The notes under the pieces: model-generated
Told to the model about the DNA's origin: nothing
Seen by the model: the letters and a program-made list of their open reading frames with translations, nothing else
Databases searched by the model: none
Assembly: GCA_014529385.2 (NCBI GenBank)
Contig: CM043944.1
Span: 168,711,740 to 168,775,739 of the forward strand
Reading direction: 5' to 3'
DNA: 64,000 nucleotides
DNA from: Adiantum capillus-veneris
Taxonomy: Eukaryota; Streptophyta; Polypodiopsida; Polypodiales; Pteridaceae
Shown here: positions 24,301-35,227 of the stretch, piece by piece
Layout: the number at the start of each line of letters is the position of its first letter
Numbering within the stretch: the first letter of the stretch is position 1
Translations under genes and position numbers: made by a program

Positions 24301-25308
24301 CTATATACAAAGAAGGCTAAGGATGGTAGTTGGCTGATCCTTATTTTGTATGTGGATGACATGTTGATTGCTGGCAAGCACTTGGAAGAAATTTCAGCTT
24401 TGAAGTCAAAGATGGCAAAATCGTTTGACATGAAAGACATGGGTGAGGCAAGTCATATACTTGGTATGCGCATTGAGAGAGACAGATCAAAGAAGTTGAT
24501 TTGGTTATCTCAAACAGAGTATATTGACAAGGTTTTGCAACGTTTCAATATGGAGAAGGGAAAGGCATTGAGTGTTCCATTGCCACCATATGTGAAACTT
24601 AGCAAACAAGATTGTCCTGTGTCTGAGGAAGAACAAGCTGAAATGGATAAGATTTCATATGCGTCTGCAGTGGGTAGTTTGATGTATGCAATGATTGCTA
24701 CTCGCCCAAACATTGCATTTGCAGTGGGAGTAGTAAGTCGATACATGTCAAACCCAGGCAAGAAACATTGGGAGGCAGTGAAAGGAATATTGAGATACCT
24801 GAAAGCTACAAAGAGTATGCGTATATGCTATGGGAGTCAGGAGCTAAGTGTAAAGGGTTTTACAGACTCAGATTATGCAGGTGACTTAGACAACCGAAGG
24901 TCTACGTCAGGGTATGTCTTTACATTGGCTGGTGGAGCAGTATCATGGCGTTCTAGATTACAAGATTGTGATACTCAGTCTACTATAGAGGCTGAATATG
25001 TTGCAGCATCAGAGGCATGCAAAGAATCAATTTGGCTTAATCGACTAGTAACAGATTTGGGAATCAAAGAAGAGATTCCTGTGTTATATTGTGATAGCCA
25101 AAGTGCTATACAATTGGCTCGCAATCCAGTTTATCACTCAAAGACAAAGCATGTGGATGTGAAGTATCATTTCATCAGGGAAATGCTCGAGGATAAGAAA
25201 CTTCAGCTTGTCAAAGTTCACACCACAGAAAACCCTGTTGATCTACTTACAAAAGGACTTCCCTCAGAGAGCTTTGCGCATTTTCGCAAGCAGTTAGGTG
25301 TAGGGTAG
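21328..25308 (+). CDS. Ty1/copia gag-pol polyprotein, uninterrupted
   Basis: 1326 residues from ATG 21328 with no stop or frameshift. Order: copia gag (UBN2-like) about 1-200; CCHC knuckle CYHCGKKGHMKRDC at about 235; protease IIDSGASLHVS near 319; integrase zinc finger from LWHSRLGHMSKKG near 445; integrase core with VHSDLCGP, TDNGGEY and GVAERMNRT; reverse transcriptase with YVDDMLIAG at about 1008; and RNase H with FTDSDYAGD, STIEAEY and CDSQSA, ending in KHVDVKYHFIREML. Oddity: the integrase HHCC motif reads FYEHCLYGK where relatives have CEHC, so one zinc-ligand Cys is Tyr. This could impair integration even though the frame is open. Gag and pol share one frame, as usual for plant copia, so gag excess must be set by other means. 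Confidence 0.97.
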   Translation: MAGSQDTALYNIKKLDGTNFPLWKQQIWHVLVQKKQIKPIKLKGIKPEDMDEDEWSEMDELPLSTIMLTLAESVYFNVADEMSAYQAWLKLSDLYEKQSAASQVYLLKKLVDLKMKEGTPMSNHLNEFNTIYSQLSAQGVKFDEPVRAMFLLITLPESWDTFRIALSNSAPPDGLKIAGVEGSLLTEETNRKTMDKGKGTALVFRGRTKEKYKGGKRNQSRSKSRSAKGKNDIECYHCGKKGHMKRDCREWKAKKGKEKDEDHGEKNKSSVKIQEINVTNTIAEDEKLVSGDIYFLKNTMDSALLIASDGNAMSEWIIDSGASLHVSPNKEWFTSYVTTKDHVRLGNGQTCEILGVGDVQLKFQNGSSFRLKNVRHVPAITKSLISTGLLDDAGYVTTFGQNMWKISKGSMTVAHGVKSEGLYMIYVSNVSKNVINVTEQPNVSLWHSRLGHMSKKGMEILSRSGYLPGFSLNDFEFYEHCLYGKQAQQPHKHRSSRKDTQLALVHSDLCGPMPNLSLGGSSYFMTFIYDYSRKVWVYFLKHKDEAFSAFKTFVTLLENQSGKKLKCLRTDNGGEYVSKAFQDFCESKGIKRELTSPYNPPQNGVAERMNRTIQEKVRSMLSNAQLPNGFWAEAVSTAVHLVNRSPSKVLQKDSVPEMVWSGKMPSYKHLRVFGCEAYTHVPKEFRNKLEPKSRKFIFLSYGNSGEMGYRLWDPESRKVVRSNDVHFNESKYHSKLERVEEIRRVVFQEDGPVRARQNVRAQEEQGHDRVEPQVVAEPEPPIVRRSGRVTRAPDRFVPSMNYVMLTDCNETSCYKEAVKMKDSGNWQLAMQSEMTALHKNKTWKLVKLPEGKKALPCKWVYKYKITTHDSQPKYKSRLVAKGFKQEQGIDFDEVFSPVVKMTTLRCFLALVAILDLVLHQMDVKTAFLHGDLDVEIYMQQPEGFVEKGKEDWVCQLLKSLYGLKQSPRAWYHKFHKFMLSQGYKRSEFDHCLYTKKAKDGSWLILILYVDDMLIAGKHLEEISALKSKMAKSFDMKDMGEASHILGMRIERDRSKKLIWLSQTEYIDKVLQRFNMEKGKALSVPLPPYVKLSKQDCPVSEEEQAEMDKISYASAVGSLMYAMIATRPNIAFAVGVVSRYMSNPGKKHWEAVKGILRYLKATKSMRICYGSQELSVKGFTDSDYAGDLDNRRSTSGYVFTLAGGAVSWRSRLQDCDTQSTIEAEYVAASEACKESIWLNRLVTDLGIKEEIPVLYCDSQSAIQLARNPVYHSKTKHVDVKYHFIREMLEDKKLQLVKVHTTENPVDLLTKGLPSESFAHFRKQLGVG

Positions 25309-25385
25309 TACATCACTTCTCTACATCTCTTATATATTAGCTTGTATAGTAGCTTCTCTCACACTTAAAGTACCACATTGGACTT

Positions 25386-25397
25386 TAAGTGGGAGGT
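25386..25397 (+). promoter_or_regulatory. Polypurine tract of the copia element
   Basis: TAAGTGGGAGGT directly abuts the 3' LTR, the expected position of the plus-strand primer. Confidence 0.9.
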
Positions 25398-25589
25398 TGT
25401 TGGGGTATAAAGCCCAATGTGGTCGCCCAAGTAAGTGGGCGGGCCGCCAGGTATGTACACATATTCTTTTGTAAAAACCTAATAAGAACTCACTATGCTC
25501 TACACATTACAGTAGAGAGAGTTCACCATATCGTCGTGCTCTTCTTCTCGCACTCTCTCTCGCGTCGCACTTCCGCTCTTACTCCTTCA
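25398..25589 (+). repeat. 3' LTR of the copia element
   Basis: 192 bp, same length as the 5' LTR and differing at three positions. Followed directly by the target duplication TCAAA. Confidence 0.97.
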
Positions 25590-25594
25590 TCAAA

Positions 25595-26215
25595 TTCGGA
25601 GTAGATTATGCGGAGCTTCTATTGTGACTATAAGAGTCAATTTTGTAAACAAGATCTTTAGATGTATCAACCTTTCTTTATTTTATTTAATTAAGAGAGT
25701 TTCTTCAAATTCATGTTTTGTTCATCCTCTTGACTTTTGGTGTTTATCAACACCACAATCCACTAAGATTTTCACTCTATCTTATCAACAAGTTTGTCTC
25801 CTTTTTTCCCACTTTAAGTTGGAAATTCCCAAATTACATGAATTTGATCAATTTGGAGATTCCCATAATGCGGGATTTCTACCATAATACCTAATGTGGT
25901 CTTTGTGGTTCTCTGAATTCTGATGATAGAGTCTTCATCGTTTCCTCTATCATCTTTTGCACTTTTTCTTCAACCTCTCTATGTTGTTTTCTGTCTCCAA
26001 AGATCATATTCTTTGCGTCATTCTTTCTTGAAATCTTTTGTTGGCCCGCCGATCATGTCTGACCCACTATTATTTCTCTATTTATTTCCCTTAGCCTATG
26101 CCCTAGTTACTACTCAAACCAAAATTGTGGGTTTCCCCTTTGAGGAGCTACTTGACACAACTTGAACTATATTTATGGTGGTTTTCGCTTTGTTTACTTG
26201 ATTCCTAGGACAGTA
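25595..26215. other. No gene seen
   Basis: Right flank of the copia insertion, presumably continuing the interrupted transposon relic. AT-rich. Two short + frames (25624-25887, 25923-26165) have no recognisable motifs. Confidence 0.4.
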
Positions 26216-26219
26216 TTTT

Positions 26220-27930
26220 GGAAGATGTTCGCCCTTGTGACCACTCGCTCCAAAAGGCCTCTATAGGTCTCACATTCTTATTTGGTTCAGGACAATCATT
26301 TTTCCAATGGTCATCTGCTCGACAGTTATGGAAATTGTTGGTTTCTGGTTTTGGCATTGGTTTGATCATAGGCGTTCTAGATCCCTGATTTGAAATGAAG
26401 CAAGCAGGTGTTGCCTCTGGACGTGCCAGATAAAATGGTTTTAATGTCGCATGTGTCGACTAAGTATACCATTCTTCCTCTATCCCCATTGGTAACATAA
26501 CTCATGTCAGGGTATAAGGTAACGCTGAGCACTAGAGCATGTTCATCCACCTACCCCTATTGAGGCAGCATGTACTTGACTGGTACAAATACTATTCCCT
26601 AGTAGTGGTGGGTGTTGGCTTAATATAGGCTGTGGTATCTCCATATTCATGGGATGTCTCTACATTGGTGGATATTGATTTGTCCTTGTGGCCTCATTGG
26701 AACATTCTGGACGTTTCCATCATATTTGGGCTTATAATAGCACTTGTTTGTCTCATGGTTTATCCATTTTCCTTCAATGGCTCACAATTTTAATGGTATG
26801 TGTTGTCCAATAGGTTGTCCCTGAGGGGAAACCTGTAGTGGACCTCTCATTGGCATCCTTTGCATGTTGATAATCATGTTGTTCATGTGTTTAAGCATGC
26901 CTTCTATAGCGTTAGCGGGAGCTACCAGAGTTGGTCCTACTTGAGCTGGCACAGTAGAGTGGTTTTCTCACTTTGTACATCCTTAACAATTCTTTCATAT
27001 TTGAAAATCTCATAATTATCTCCCAATTCAATAGTGTCCAGGTTGCATGCTTCCCAACTCGTATGTCTTTTTCTATACAAAATAGCATGCAAGTCCTTGC
27101 TTAGTAATCCTTTTAAAAATGGTGAGACAAGTTGCTCCTTGGTTGGAATTTCCAACTTTGAACATCTATCAATGTATTGTCTCATTCGATTCACACAATC
27201 TCTTACCATTTTTCCTTGTTTTTGTTTAAATCTATATATTTACACCATAATGCTATGCTTGATTCACAACAACAAATCTCATGGCCCAAGTTGGTGGGTC
27301 AGGGAGGTATGGTTTGGAACCAAATCAAAGCTTTGCCTTCTAAGGTCATTTCAAATCTCTCATATTATGTGTGAAAGTCTATTATGCATTCAACTCTTAG
27401 AACTTGTGTAAAGCTTGCTTAATGGGCATATGAATCCCCTGTTCTGCTGTACTTTTTGACCATTTTTGGAAATCTACTGGTCTGACTCTAAGGTTGTGTT
27501 CAATACCTGCTCTCTTGGCTGGTGTTTCCCCGGTGTTTCTCCCATTAGGCCTTCAATTTAGCTGTTTGGTAGGTGTCACTCATGTGGATCTCTTCTTGTC
27601 CTAGTGTCACTCATTCTTTCCATGTTAAAGGTGGTTTCTACATCCTTGCCCCTATTTTCATCATTGAGGTGACTGTCTCTGGCTATGTTTCCTGTCTAAT
27701 TAACCATGCCTTCAAACCATATTTTTGGTAGGTTTGACTCATATGGACCTCTTCTTGTCCTAGTATCACTCATTCTTCCCCTGTTAAAGGTAGTTTTTGC
27801 ATCCTTGCCCCTGTTTCCATCATTGAGGTGACTGCCTTTGACTGTGCTTCCTCTCGGATTGACCAGTCTATCATAGGCTCTATCATTTGGCCCTAAGTTC
27901 CATTCAATTCCAGGTATTCTTCCCATAATG
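26220..27930 (-). pseudogene. Relic of a family B-like Ty3 gag
   Basis: Read on the minus strand, 27209-26937 gives RMRQYIDRCSKLEIPTKEQL...FLKGLLSKDLHAIL. This parallels FKQYIERCPVRERPQDDRL...FIEGLRNDTLKKDLHL in the gag of element B. Further downstream, minus-strand text near 26750-26790 gives LWAIEGKWINHETNKCYY, versus WCAIEQKWTNHTTEECYY in B. A damaged zinc knuckle (HNCRADDHWKNDC) lies near 26300. The upstream part at 27696-27926 (RGRMSDTRTRRGPYESN) is tandemly duplicated. Many stops and shifts; no pol or LTR. It shows that B-type elements have an older presence here. Confidence 0.65.
27560..27877. repeat. Tandem duplication of about 159 bp within the gag relic
   Basis: GG(T/TT)GTCACTCATGTGGA-type text at 27572 recurs at 27731. 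Both copies contain CTCTTCTTGTCCTAGT, CACTCATTCTT, CATCCTTGCCCCT and CATCATTGAGGTGACTG. Identity is high but not perfect, so the duplication is moderately old. Confidence 0.8.
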
Positions 27931-28170
27931 ACTTCTCAAATTGAATGCCCCAGTATTTGAACTATTCAATCTCCGTTGGAGTCATCATAATAGAATTGTT
28001 GTTATAAAAATCCCTAATTAGGTGGACAAGAAAGGGGGACACTTGTCCCAAGACTAGCATGCTTGCTTGATATGCACTCTGTATGTGATTGGCCAAGCTT
28101 AAAGGGGTCCAATGAGCTTCCATCATGAGCTAGAAGTGGGGGTCGACCAAGGAAGCTAGGGCCTTTCTTA

Positions 28171-28172
<2 letters not shown>

Positions 28173-28237
<65 letters not shown>
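28173..28237. repeat. (CT)n microsatellite
   Basis: About 32 CT units without interruption. Arg/Glu-rich minus frames over it are artefacts. Confidence 0.97.
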
Positions 28238-28240
<3 letters not shown>

Positions 28241-28790
28241 GTGTGAAGTGAAAAGTGCAAGAGCTCCATCTCCTTCTTCAAGCTTGTTGAGAAGTTGAGA
28301 GCCTACACCTATGGAATTCAAATCCAACCAAGAGCCATGCTTCAATTCTTAAGCTTTCCATCTTCTCCATCTTCATTACTATGATAAGTGAGGAACTATT
28401 TCTTTCCCCCATGAATGTTTCTTTTTCCTCTTCCCTACCCTGATTCCCCACTAAATCTCTCCACCTTTAAAGGTGTTTGAGGCCTTGGGACTGAGGCCAT
28501 GGATGATTAGTTCTTTGAAAAAGTTTATGTTATGCTCGTAATGCATGAAGATTTACATCTTCATTGCATCACCTAGGTCACAAGGAACACAAAAATTGTA
28601 TTGTACCAAGTCTCTGTTGATGGGAGAATCTATAATACAAAAGCCTATTGGAGGGGGGACCGGCTCCACATAAATCTAGTCCTCAACTGTTGTCATGTTC
28701 TCTACCTCTCTCTCATTGTTCATGCCAAGTTAATTAAGTATTATGGTTATGTTGCTAAGGTATGATTTTACTTAATAATCATTTTGATGC
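28238..28790. other. No gene seen
   Basis: CT-rich then AT-rich sequence with no terminal repeats, long frames or recognisable motifs. Confidence 0.4.
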
Positions 28791-28805
28791 CAAGTTCAAA
28801 ACTAG

Positions 28806-30080
28806 ATGGCAAGGGCCCTACATAGTCAAGAAGGCTTTCAATTCCAGGCACAAATTCCAAGTATAAAGTTTTCTGAGAGCATTCATGCTAGCTGGTTGGC
28901 TGCTAAAGGGGGAAGAAGAAAGATTTCATTATATGATGTATGTGTTAGCGATGTCTTAAACTCGTATATACAATGTGCAAAGCGTTTGGGATTCTTGACA
29001 GGTCATCTATATAGGTGCAGGTCCCACACTTGGATCTATGCTCTCAAGATTCGAGAGACAACAAACTCCAAGTCCAGTTGTCATTGCAAGGGTGGTGCAA
29101 GGAGTTTTCGCAGGCACCCCAATGTATGAAGAGCCTACACTACATGGTGACAAGGAAACCGTGCAACGAAAGAAGAGAGAGACAAGAAAAGCTATTAGTT
29201 CTCATCATCTAGAATATGTAATGGAGTCAAAACAATGCAAAGTTCGTGGTCGTCCACGACATATCAGATTTGAAACCATGGAGTCAAGCAATAGTGAAGA
29301 AGAAGAAGAGATTGAAAAAGACTACATGCCTGAAAATGAACCTTTGACATGCAACATAGAGCAGTCAATCTATGTAGAGGAACATGATGTTCCACATGAA
29401 CAATGGGCCTTGCGCAAAATTCCCATTCATTGTAATAGGAAGTGTTTTGGTGTTCTGAGTAGGAAAAATTGTGGTAACACTCTTAATAATCATGGCACAG
29501 GTTTGGTCGCACCATGCTTTTGGTCAGAAAGATGGTACAAAAATAAAATCATAGAGCAATGGCTATGGTTTTGTAATCATGATGTGGAGCACACAAAGAC
29601 AATTTATAAGCAGGTGAAGGAGGTACCAATAGCCCCTATGATCTGGCCCATTGCAAGGGGGACAAAAGTCTCAAGAGAAGAGTTCGCTAGTCTTACAATG
29701 GCAGGTTTTAAAGTGGCTGGTATTAGCACACCAAACTGCAAGGAAAATAGGGTTTCCTTGCTATATGGAGAAGGAAGTTCAAGTAGTCGGCGACGAAAGT
29801 GGAGGAATGGTATTTTAAAAGAAGCACAAAAAAGGATTTAAGCAGCTACAATGATGGTTGGAACCTTCTTAGATGAAGTCTCTATGATTCAAAAGAAACA
29901 TGTTGTGTTTCGTATACTTACTGAAAGCTGCTATCATGTTCATATCAAAGGCGAGCCAAGCTGTACATGTCTAGATTTCTAGAAAAGGACGATATCTCAA
30001 AAGTCATTCATTGCTTGTAAGCACATGTATTGTGTGTATGTGCATGTCTTGGGTCTGCAACCTAAGGAGCACATGGTAAT
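28806..30080 (+). pseudogene. SWIM-domain transposase-like relic
   Basis: First frame (28806-29035): IKFSESIHASWLAAKGGRRKISLYDVCVSDVLNSYIQ is interrupted only after this block; I do not recognise a named domain in it. Second frame (29038-29841, 267 residues): a basic, Glu-rich linker (SSNSEEEEEIEKD) and a folded-looking segment (CFWSERWYKNKIIEQWLWF, MIWPIARGTKVSREEFASL). After a stop at 29841 the same region continues with FRILTESCYHVHIKGEPSCTCLDF and SFIACKHMYCVYV near 29910-30050. That is the CxC...CxH pattern of a SWIM zinc finger, common at the C-terminus of MULE-like transposases and FAR1 relatives. The DDE core is not identified. Frames shift at least twice, so it is inactive. Confidence 0.5.
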
Positions 30081-30550
30081 ACATCAACCTACACTGACCG
30101 TGATGGATGTTGCCTTCATACTTATTCAACCCTGTGTTGCAATCCCTGTGCTATGAACCCTTTGCTTTCTACATAAAAAATAAGCAACCCCATTTTGCCC
30201 CTACCTTGATTTAGTGAAGCAGTACGCTCTCAGGTTTTTGATCACACAATGTTGGCATGGTAATGCCTTTTATGTTTAATGATGCAACAATTTATCTAAG
30301 TGTCACATAGCAAGGAAACCCTATTTTTTAATTTTTGACACTTATTGTGTTGATAATCCATTTGTTCTTTTGTGTATAAACTTACCGGGTGGTTTTGGAC
30401 ATTGTTTAGAACATGTATATTTTCTCTAGAAAACGACTCTAAAAAGCTCAAAAAATTGCGCATTGTTTAAAAAGCACGAAAATCAAAGCTCGTTAAAAAA
30501 TGCACTCGACCCCACTCTACCCACTTTTTCTCACAAGTCACCTTAGTTTT

Positions 30551-30941
30551 CTCTCACCTTCCTGCAAACTTCTACACACACTCATTCCTCTCTATCAATC
30601 ACTCAAACTTGTACCTTCCATGGTTTTCATCACTCTCCTCACCATTACCCTCCACCCATAGCTCTTTTTTGAAGCTCTACCTACATATAATGTCTCCATA
30701 TCTCTCTCTATTACTCTCATATTACAATTTTAATTCAAGTTTCCTCTCACCTTCCTTCAAACTTCCACACACTCTCATTCCTCTCTTTCAATCAATTAGA
30801 CATGTACCTTTAATGTTTTTCATCACCCTCCTCACCATTACCCTCCCCTCTCACACCCATAGCTCTTTTTTGAAGCTCTACCTACATACATTGTCTCCAT
30901 ATCTCTCCCCATTACTCCCATATTACAATTTTATTTCATCC
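30551..30941. repeat. Tandem duplication of about 193-198 bp
   Basis: CTCTCACCTTCCT at 30551 recurs at 30744. Both copies share CATCACYCTCCTCACCATTA, CCATAGCTCTTTTTTGAAGC, CTCTACCTACATA and TGTCTCCATATCTCTC. The sequence is CT-rich and the apparent ORF over it is composition-driven. Confidence 0.9.
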
Positions 30942-33640
30942 TTACAAAAGTGCATAAAATTTTAGCAACCTAACCATGCTTCGAACTCTGCAAAATGGGG
31001 ATTAGCAAAAAACCCTCATGTTCTTAGAGGTGTTCAACTATGGCAGTGGCGTGAAGAGAAGAAGAAGAAGAAGAAGACCGACAATCACTTTCGACAATCT
31101 ACGTACGGGTGAGTTCAAGATATCTCAAGGGTTCATCCATCTCTTTCGACCCTCTTTCCTCAGACCTCCAAGTCATTCTACCCATTGTAATTATATTACT
31201 AGCTTTTTTTTAGTGATTACTGACACTAACTATTAACCCTTTCTTGTAAATTGCACCCACTTTACTCTTCCTTGGAGTAAGCAGCCTCACAAAAAATTAT
31301 TCACCTCCCTAGAAGCTTCTCTATTTTACCTCAATAATTCTCCCTTCTTGAGCCCACATCCATGTTACTCAAGAGACAAGAGAGCCCCGCTCTCATAAGA
31401 ACATGTAAAAAATTTCATAAACATGTTTCTTTATGTAAATGTTGTTTAGGAGATAATCCTGATAAGGGCTCTCCTCACCTATAAATAGATCCCCTTTCCC
31501 TTTGTAAAGGGCATGATCTCTACACTATTGCTCACTACATTGAGCGTATTATTCTCCATCTTAGTTGTAGGGAAAGAGAGAGTGCTCTCTATGCACCATA
31601 TAGGAAAGATTTTTTGAGCTAGTTGTAGCATTGCAAGGGAGTGAGTGATCCATAACTTCCAATCAAAGTTGTACCTACTCTTGCATATCAATTGAATCAA
31701 TAATTTGGGTGCAACCATGGTTCAAAAATCTCTTTTGAATCTCTCCCATTCACACTTTGTGACCTCATCTCATTTGGTTTAAGGTGACACATTTTCATTT
31801 TGAGATTCTTTTGTAGTATTTGCTTGCATGTGATCAAGAGCTCTTGTGTTTTTTCTGTTGCTTGGGTAAATATTAAGTGGGTTGTATGGTGAGAGGGTTC
31901 CCATAACCCTAAGCTAATGTGTAGATTGCAACATCATCAAACTTAATTGTGTTTCTTGACTCTCCTCCAAGCTATTTATACACCCGTATCAATCATTAAA
32001 ATTGAAGCTAAATTCTTGCACAAAATCTCTCTCTCGCTCTCTCTCTCTCTAGGTGTTTTGTGTGTGTATTTATAGCATTGATAATAGTGTTAGTGTACAC
32101 TTCCTTCTCACTTGTGTTGCTCATGGATTCTCCTCTTTTGCATCCTAGTTTGTTCTTTAACTAGGTGGTGCCCCTTCACTTGTTTGGATGTGGGTTGGTT
32201 GTTTTTTTTCTTGCTTGTAGTGGCCCCAGCCCCAATTGAGCAGCATGGGAGCCTTGAGGTTTTTTTAGAGGTCGCCTCTCTTGTTGCTCGCCTTGGACTG
32301 CCTCCATACTTGAATTGCAAAATCCACAAGGAGTTAATATCACGGGGCATCATGGTAGCTTTGCACGAGCTATATGAGGATAAAGTTGTCCTAAAAAAAT
32401 TCACTGAGAAAGTCTTTGGTTGCCTCCTGTAGGCAATCCATTGTGGTTTTTCCCAATGGAAATTGAGACCAACCCTCTCGCATATTTTGTGCACAACTCT
32501 TTGAAAAGGGAGCTTAGGGATGGCTAGAGATATGTGTCTCTAGAGTTTTTGGAGCTCCAGTAGACCACTTTGGGAAAGTCTTTTGCCTAGAACACATAAG
32601 GAGGAAGGAAGCAAAAAAGTGGAAGGAAAATGAGTAAATGCGCCAATAAAAGAGTATAATTGTGAAAGATAGCTCTGAGATTGGAGGACTTGGCTCTGAC
32701 AACAACAAAATTTATGGAAAAAGAGACATTCTATATGAAGGGAGACATCATCGTCATAATGGATCGTGGGATATTGAAAGGGCGATGATTGCATTTATGG
32801 CCCTCATTCATCATGGAGAGTGGTGCCTTGGGAAGTGTGCAGTCACACACATGGAGGACACAACATGAAATGGAGTGATCCCCACCAAACCCCACCCTTG
32901 TCTCACATGACAAAAAAAATTGTCGCGCTACAATGAAACATGGAAGGGTCTCCCTTAACACCCACCCCCATTTTGTGTTGTGGTGCAAGATATGTTGATT
33001 ACAAGAAGGTAGCTATAGTCACTTAGCTGCTTCACCATACAAAGACTTTTCTCTTATCCTTCTAATAATTGAGTTTTATATATAGGGATTCTAAAAAATG
33101 ATCTTTAGGCTCAATTCCCATGGGTTATACAAAAACCAAAACTAGGTGGGACATTTCCAATCACATCATAAACTATGAGATTCATATATATATACAAGTT
33201 CTAGGATCAAAAAAGGATTACAATTGAGGACTTTAGCAAAAAAGAGATCTCCAAACACTCCCTCCTTCCTAGCTTGTGTCATCCCTTGACATGACCATAT
33301 ACAGCCTAGACTTTGGGTTCGTTGTCTTTGCGGGAAGAGATTAAAACTCCTTCTCTGTGGATATGATTTGAGATGTGCCATCCTTCCTTGACTGGTTTTT
33401 GCATTGATATTCTCTTGTTGGTTAATACATTTTCACTGCTCTCCACATAAGTTAGATGTTCATATGCCCTGATGATATACATGAATTGTTAGGTGATTTG
33501 GGCCTCTATTGTCAAGGCATCATGTAAGATATCACAAAACTAGTCGCAACCAGGTGATTGAGTTTTTATTTGTTATGAGGCTAGAATTTCAATATGTAGT
33601 CTCACAAGTGAGGATATTTATGCATGGACTAGGGTCTATG
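30942..33640. other. Mostly non-coding; possible decayed LTR with TATA-like motif
   Basis: Around 31240-31960 the text has a CTATAAATAG motif (about 31480) followed by CCTTTGTAAAGGG, the style of a copia LTR promoter region. No second copy, primer site or target duplication was found. Short open frames at 32112-32494 on both strands carry no recognisable motif. A (CT)n tract lies near 32027-32052. Confidence 0.35.
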
Positions 33641-34020
33641 TACTGGAAGTTAGCTAAATAGATCTTGCACTATTTGAGTGAATACATCTTGGGTTGTTTT
33701 ATCCCAAGGTGAAATCCATGCCACTAGATTTATATTCTTTCACAAATTTGGACTAGATGGTTGCAATGCCAAACAAGTAACCACTAGTGGTTTTTGTTTC
33801 ATTCTTGGTACCTCATACACATCTTGGGTGAGCAAGAAGAAATCTGTAGTGGACACTTCTATTTGTGAGACTAAGTACAAGGCAAATTCCACAATCATTG
33901 TTAAGTGTGTTTGGCTTAGATGCCTTTTGATTGACTTAAGAATGTGGAATTTGGTATGGTATAAAAACCTATCAAGTTGGCACAAAATTGAAAATCTACA
34001 CTTAATTTGGACCTAAGATT
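33640..34020 (+). pseudogene. Ty1/copia RNase H fragment
   Basis: Codons near 33770-33950 read VTTSGFCFILGTSYTSWVSKKKSVVDTSICETKYKAN before CVWLRCLLIDL is reached. This is the well-known copia RNase H stretch (TSGY.F.LG...SW.SKKQ..V..S..EAEY). A degenerate ILHYLSEY upstream fits ILRYLKGT. The catalytic Glu survives in ETKY, but the flanking parts are shifted and no LTR was found. The fragment ends where LTR C begins. Confidence 0.7.
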
Positions 34021-34239
34021 CAAATGTACCATGTTTTTTGAGTGAAATTTAACAATTTGAAGACAACATAGTATTACCTCAAAATCAGTTACATTCTCAT
34101 AAAATGCAAAACCACTCTTGCCTTTGTGTTGTTTACTAATTAGGATATAAGGTTCCCTAAAACTCAAGGAGAAAGATTTACATAGTAAAAACTCCATAAA
34201 CACACTCAAAATTTCCTTTTGAAACTTCCAAAATACTCA

Positions 34240-35178
34240 TGTTAAGGCGGTTACGCCGCTAGCGGAAGCTAAATAGCGAGAACTCAACCAACAACAGAAT
34301 TTGTCAGACGAGGACGGAGCTTGACCCGCAGGCGCATGGGAACAACTAGGTGGGTGTCAAATCACCTACTCGACCTTCTAATGACAATCACTACTAAGGA
34401 AATCAAATCTAAGTTCTAAAATATGCAAGTGACTGAAATCCGTACTAAGAACGAATGCTATACGAAACAGGATCTAGAATCATTGAATCGATCTCAAACT
34501 CAAGGGGAAGTCTATACACTAGGTAAGAACAACACCCTAAAGACTTGAACTGCAAAATCAACCTATAACCACTCCGTGCGGTAAACACGTATGAAGACAG
34601 GCCAAAAAATACAGGTGACTGAAACTTGACCCCGATGGTACTAATGCGTAGCTCTACTCGTTGTGGTTCTATAGATATGCTGCACGCTCAATTCCGACAC
34701 ACGAGTTGGAAGAAAACTCACACCGAAGCTCGTAGGAACTTACCACACATAGAAGCCGATAGCGTGCACTCTTGGTATCTGTGCGTAGCTCTCGCCGTTG
34801 CTAACACAATGGCGGTGTCGCTTCTCCAATGGTGGCTCCGTAGCTCGCGTAGCAAGTAGATAAGACTCTCTCTCTCTCTCACTCTCTCTCAGACACGGTC
34901 ACGGCGCTCAAAAACTCACTTTGATTAATAATCTGCCTCTCTTAGGTTACAAAAACTTTGGCTTATATACCTCAGCCTTGGAGGTGAGAACATCTCTAAC
35001 TAATTACATCAGCAAGTGAAATTACTTCGGGATTACAAGCTGGAAACTCAATTGAGTCCCGTTACTTAATGAATGGCTCAAATCAAAATTAATGTCGAAA
35101 AGACATTTATTACAATCAATGGTTACAAAATGATGAGTGTGAGCAAAAATGTGGGTGTGATCCTCTGCTGGCTCAACA
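34240..35178 (-). repeat. 3' LTR (939 bp) of minus-strand element C
   Basis: On the minus strand it begins TGTTGAGCC at 35178 and ends CCTTAACA at 34240, giving TGTT...AACA terminal inverted bases. A 15-base purine tract precedes it in the same orientation. A TATA motif GTATATAAGC lies at 34970-34961. No second copy was found in the window, so the assignment rests on ends, PPT and promoter motif. Confidence 0.65.
34961..34970 (-). promoter_or_regulatory. TATA box in LTR C
   Basis: GTATATAAGC on the minus strand, about 210 bases into the LTR, a normal distance for U3 core promoters. Confidence 0.45.
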
Positions 35179-35193
35179 CTCCCCCCCTCCACG
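35179..35193 (-). promoter_or_regulatory. Polypurine tract of element C
   Basis: CGTGGAGGGGGGGAG on the minus strand abuts the TGTTG start of LTR C, as expected for a plus-strand primer. Confidence 0.7.
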
Positions 35194-35227
35194 TTCATGT
35201 CGTCCCTGACATGACTTTTATGCTTGG

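Larger units (their letters stand above)
20038..25589 (+). mobile_element. Complete Ty1/copia LTR retrotransposon (Tork/Tnt1-like), 5.55 kb
   Basis: Two 192-bp LTRs (TGTTGGGG...CTCCTTCA) flank a single 1326-codon gag-pol frame. TCAAA at 20033-20037 and 25590-25594 is the 5-bp target duplication. A primer-binding site for initiator tRNA-Met and a polypurine tract are in the expected places. The LTRs differ by three substitutions (about 1.6%), so the insertion is young on a plant time scale. It sits inside the DUF7869 relic. Confidence 0.97.

Noticed and set aside
30609-30965. 118-residue ORF with repeated Leu/Ser-rich text
   Set aside because: It spans a CT-rich tandem duplication; composition explains it.
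32108-32494. Overlapping ORFs on both strands of about 106-128 residues
   Set aside because: No domain, no codon pattern and no context; probably chance.
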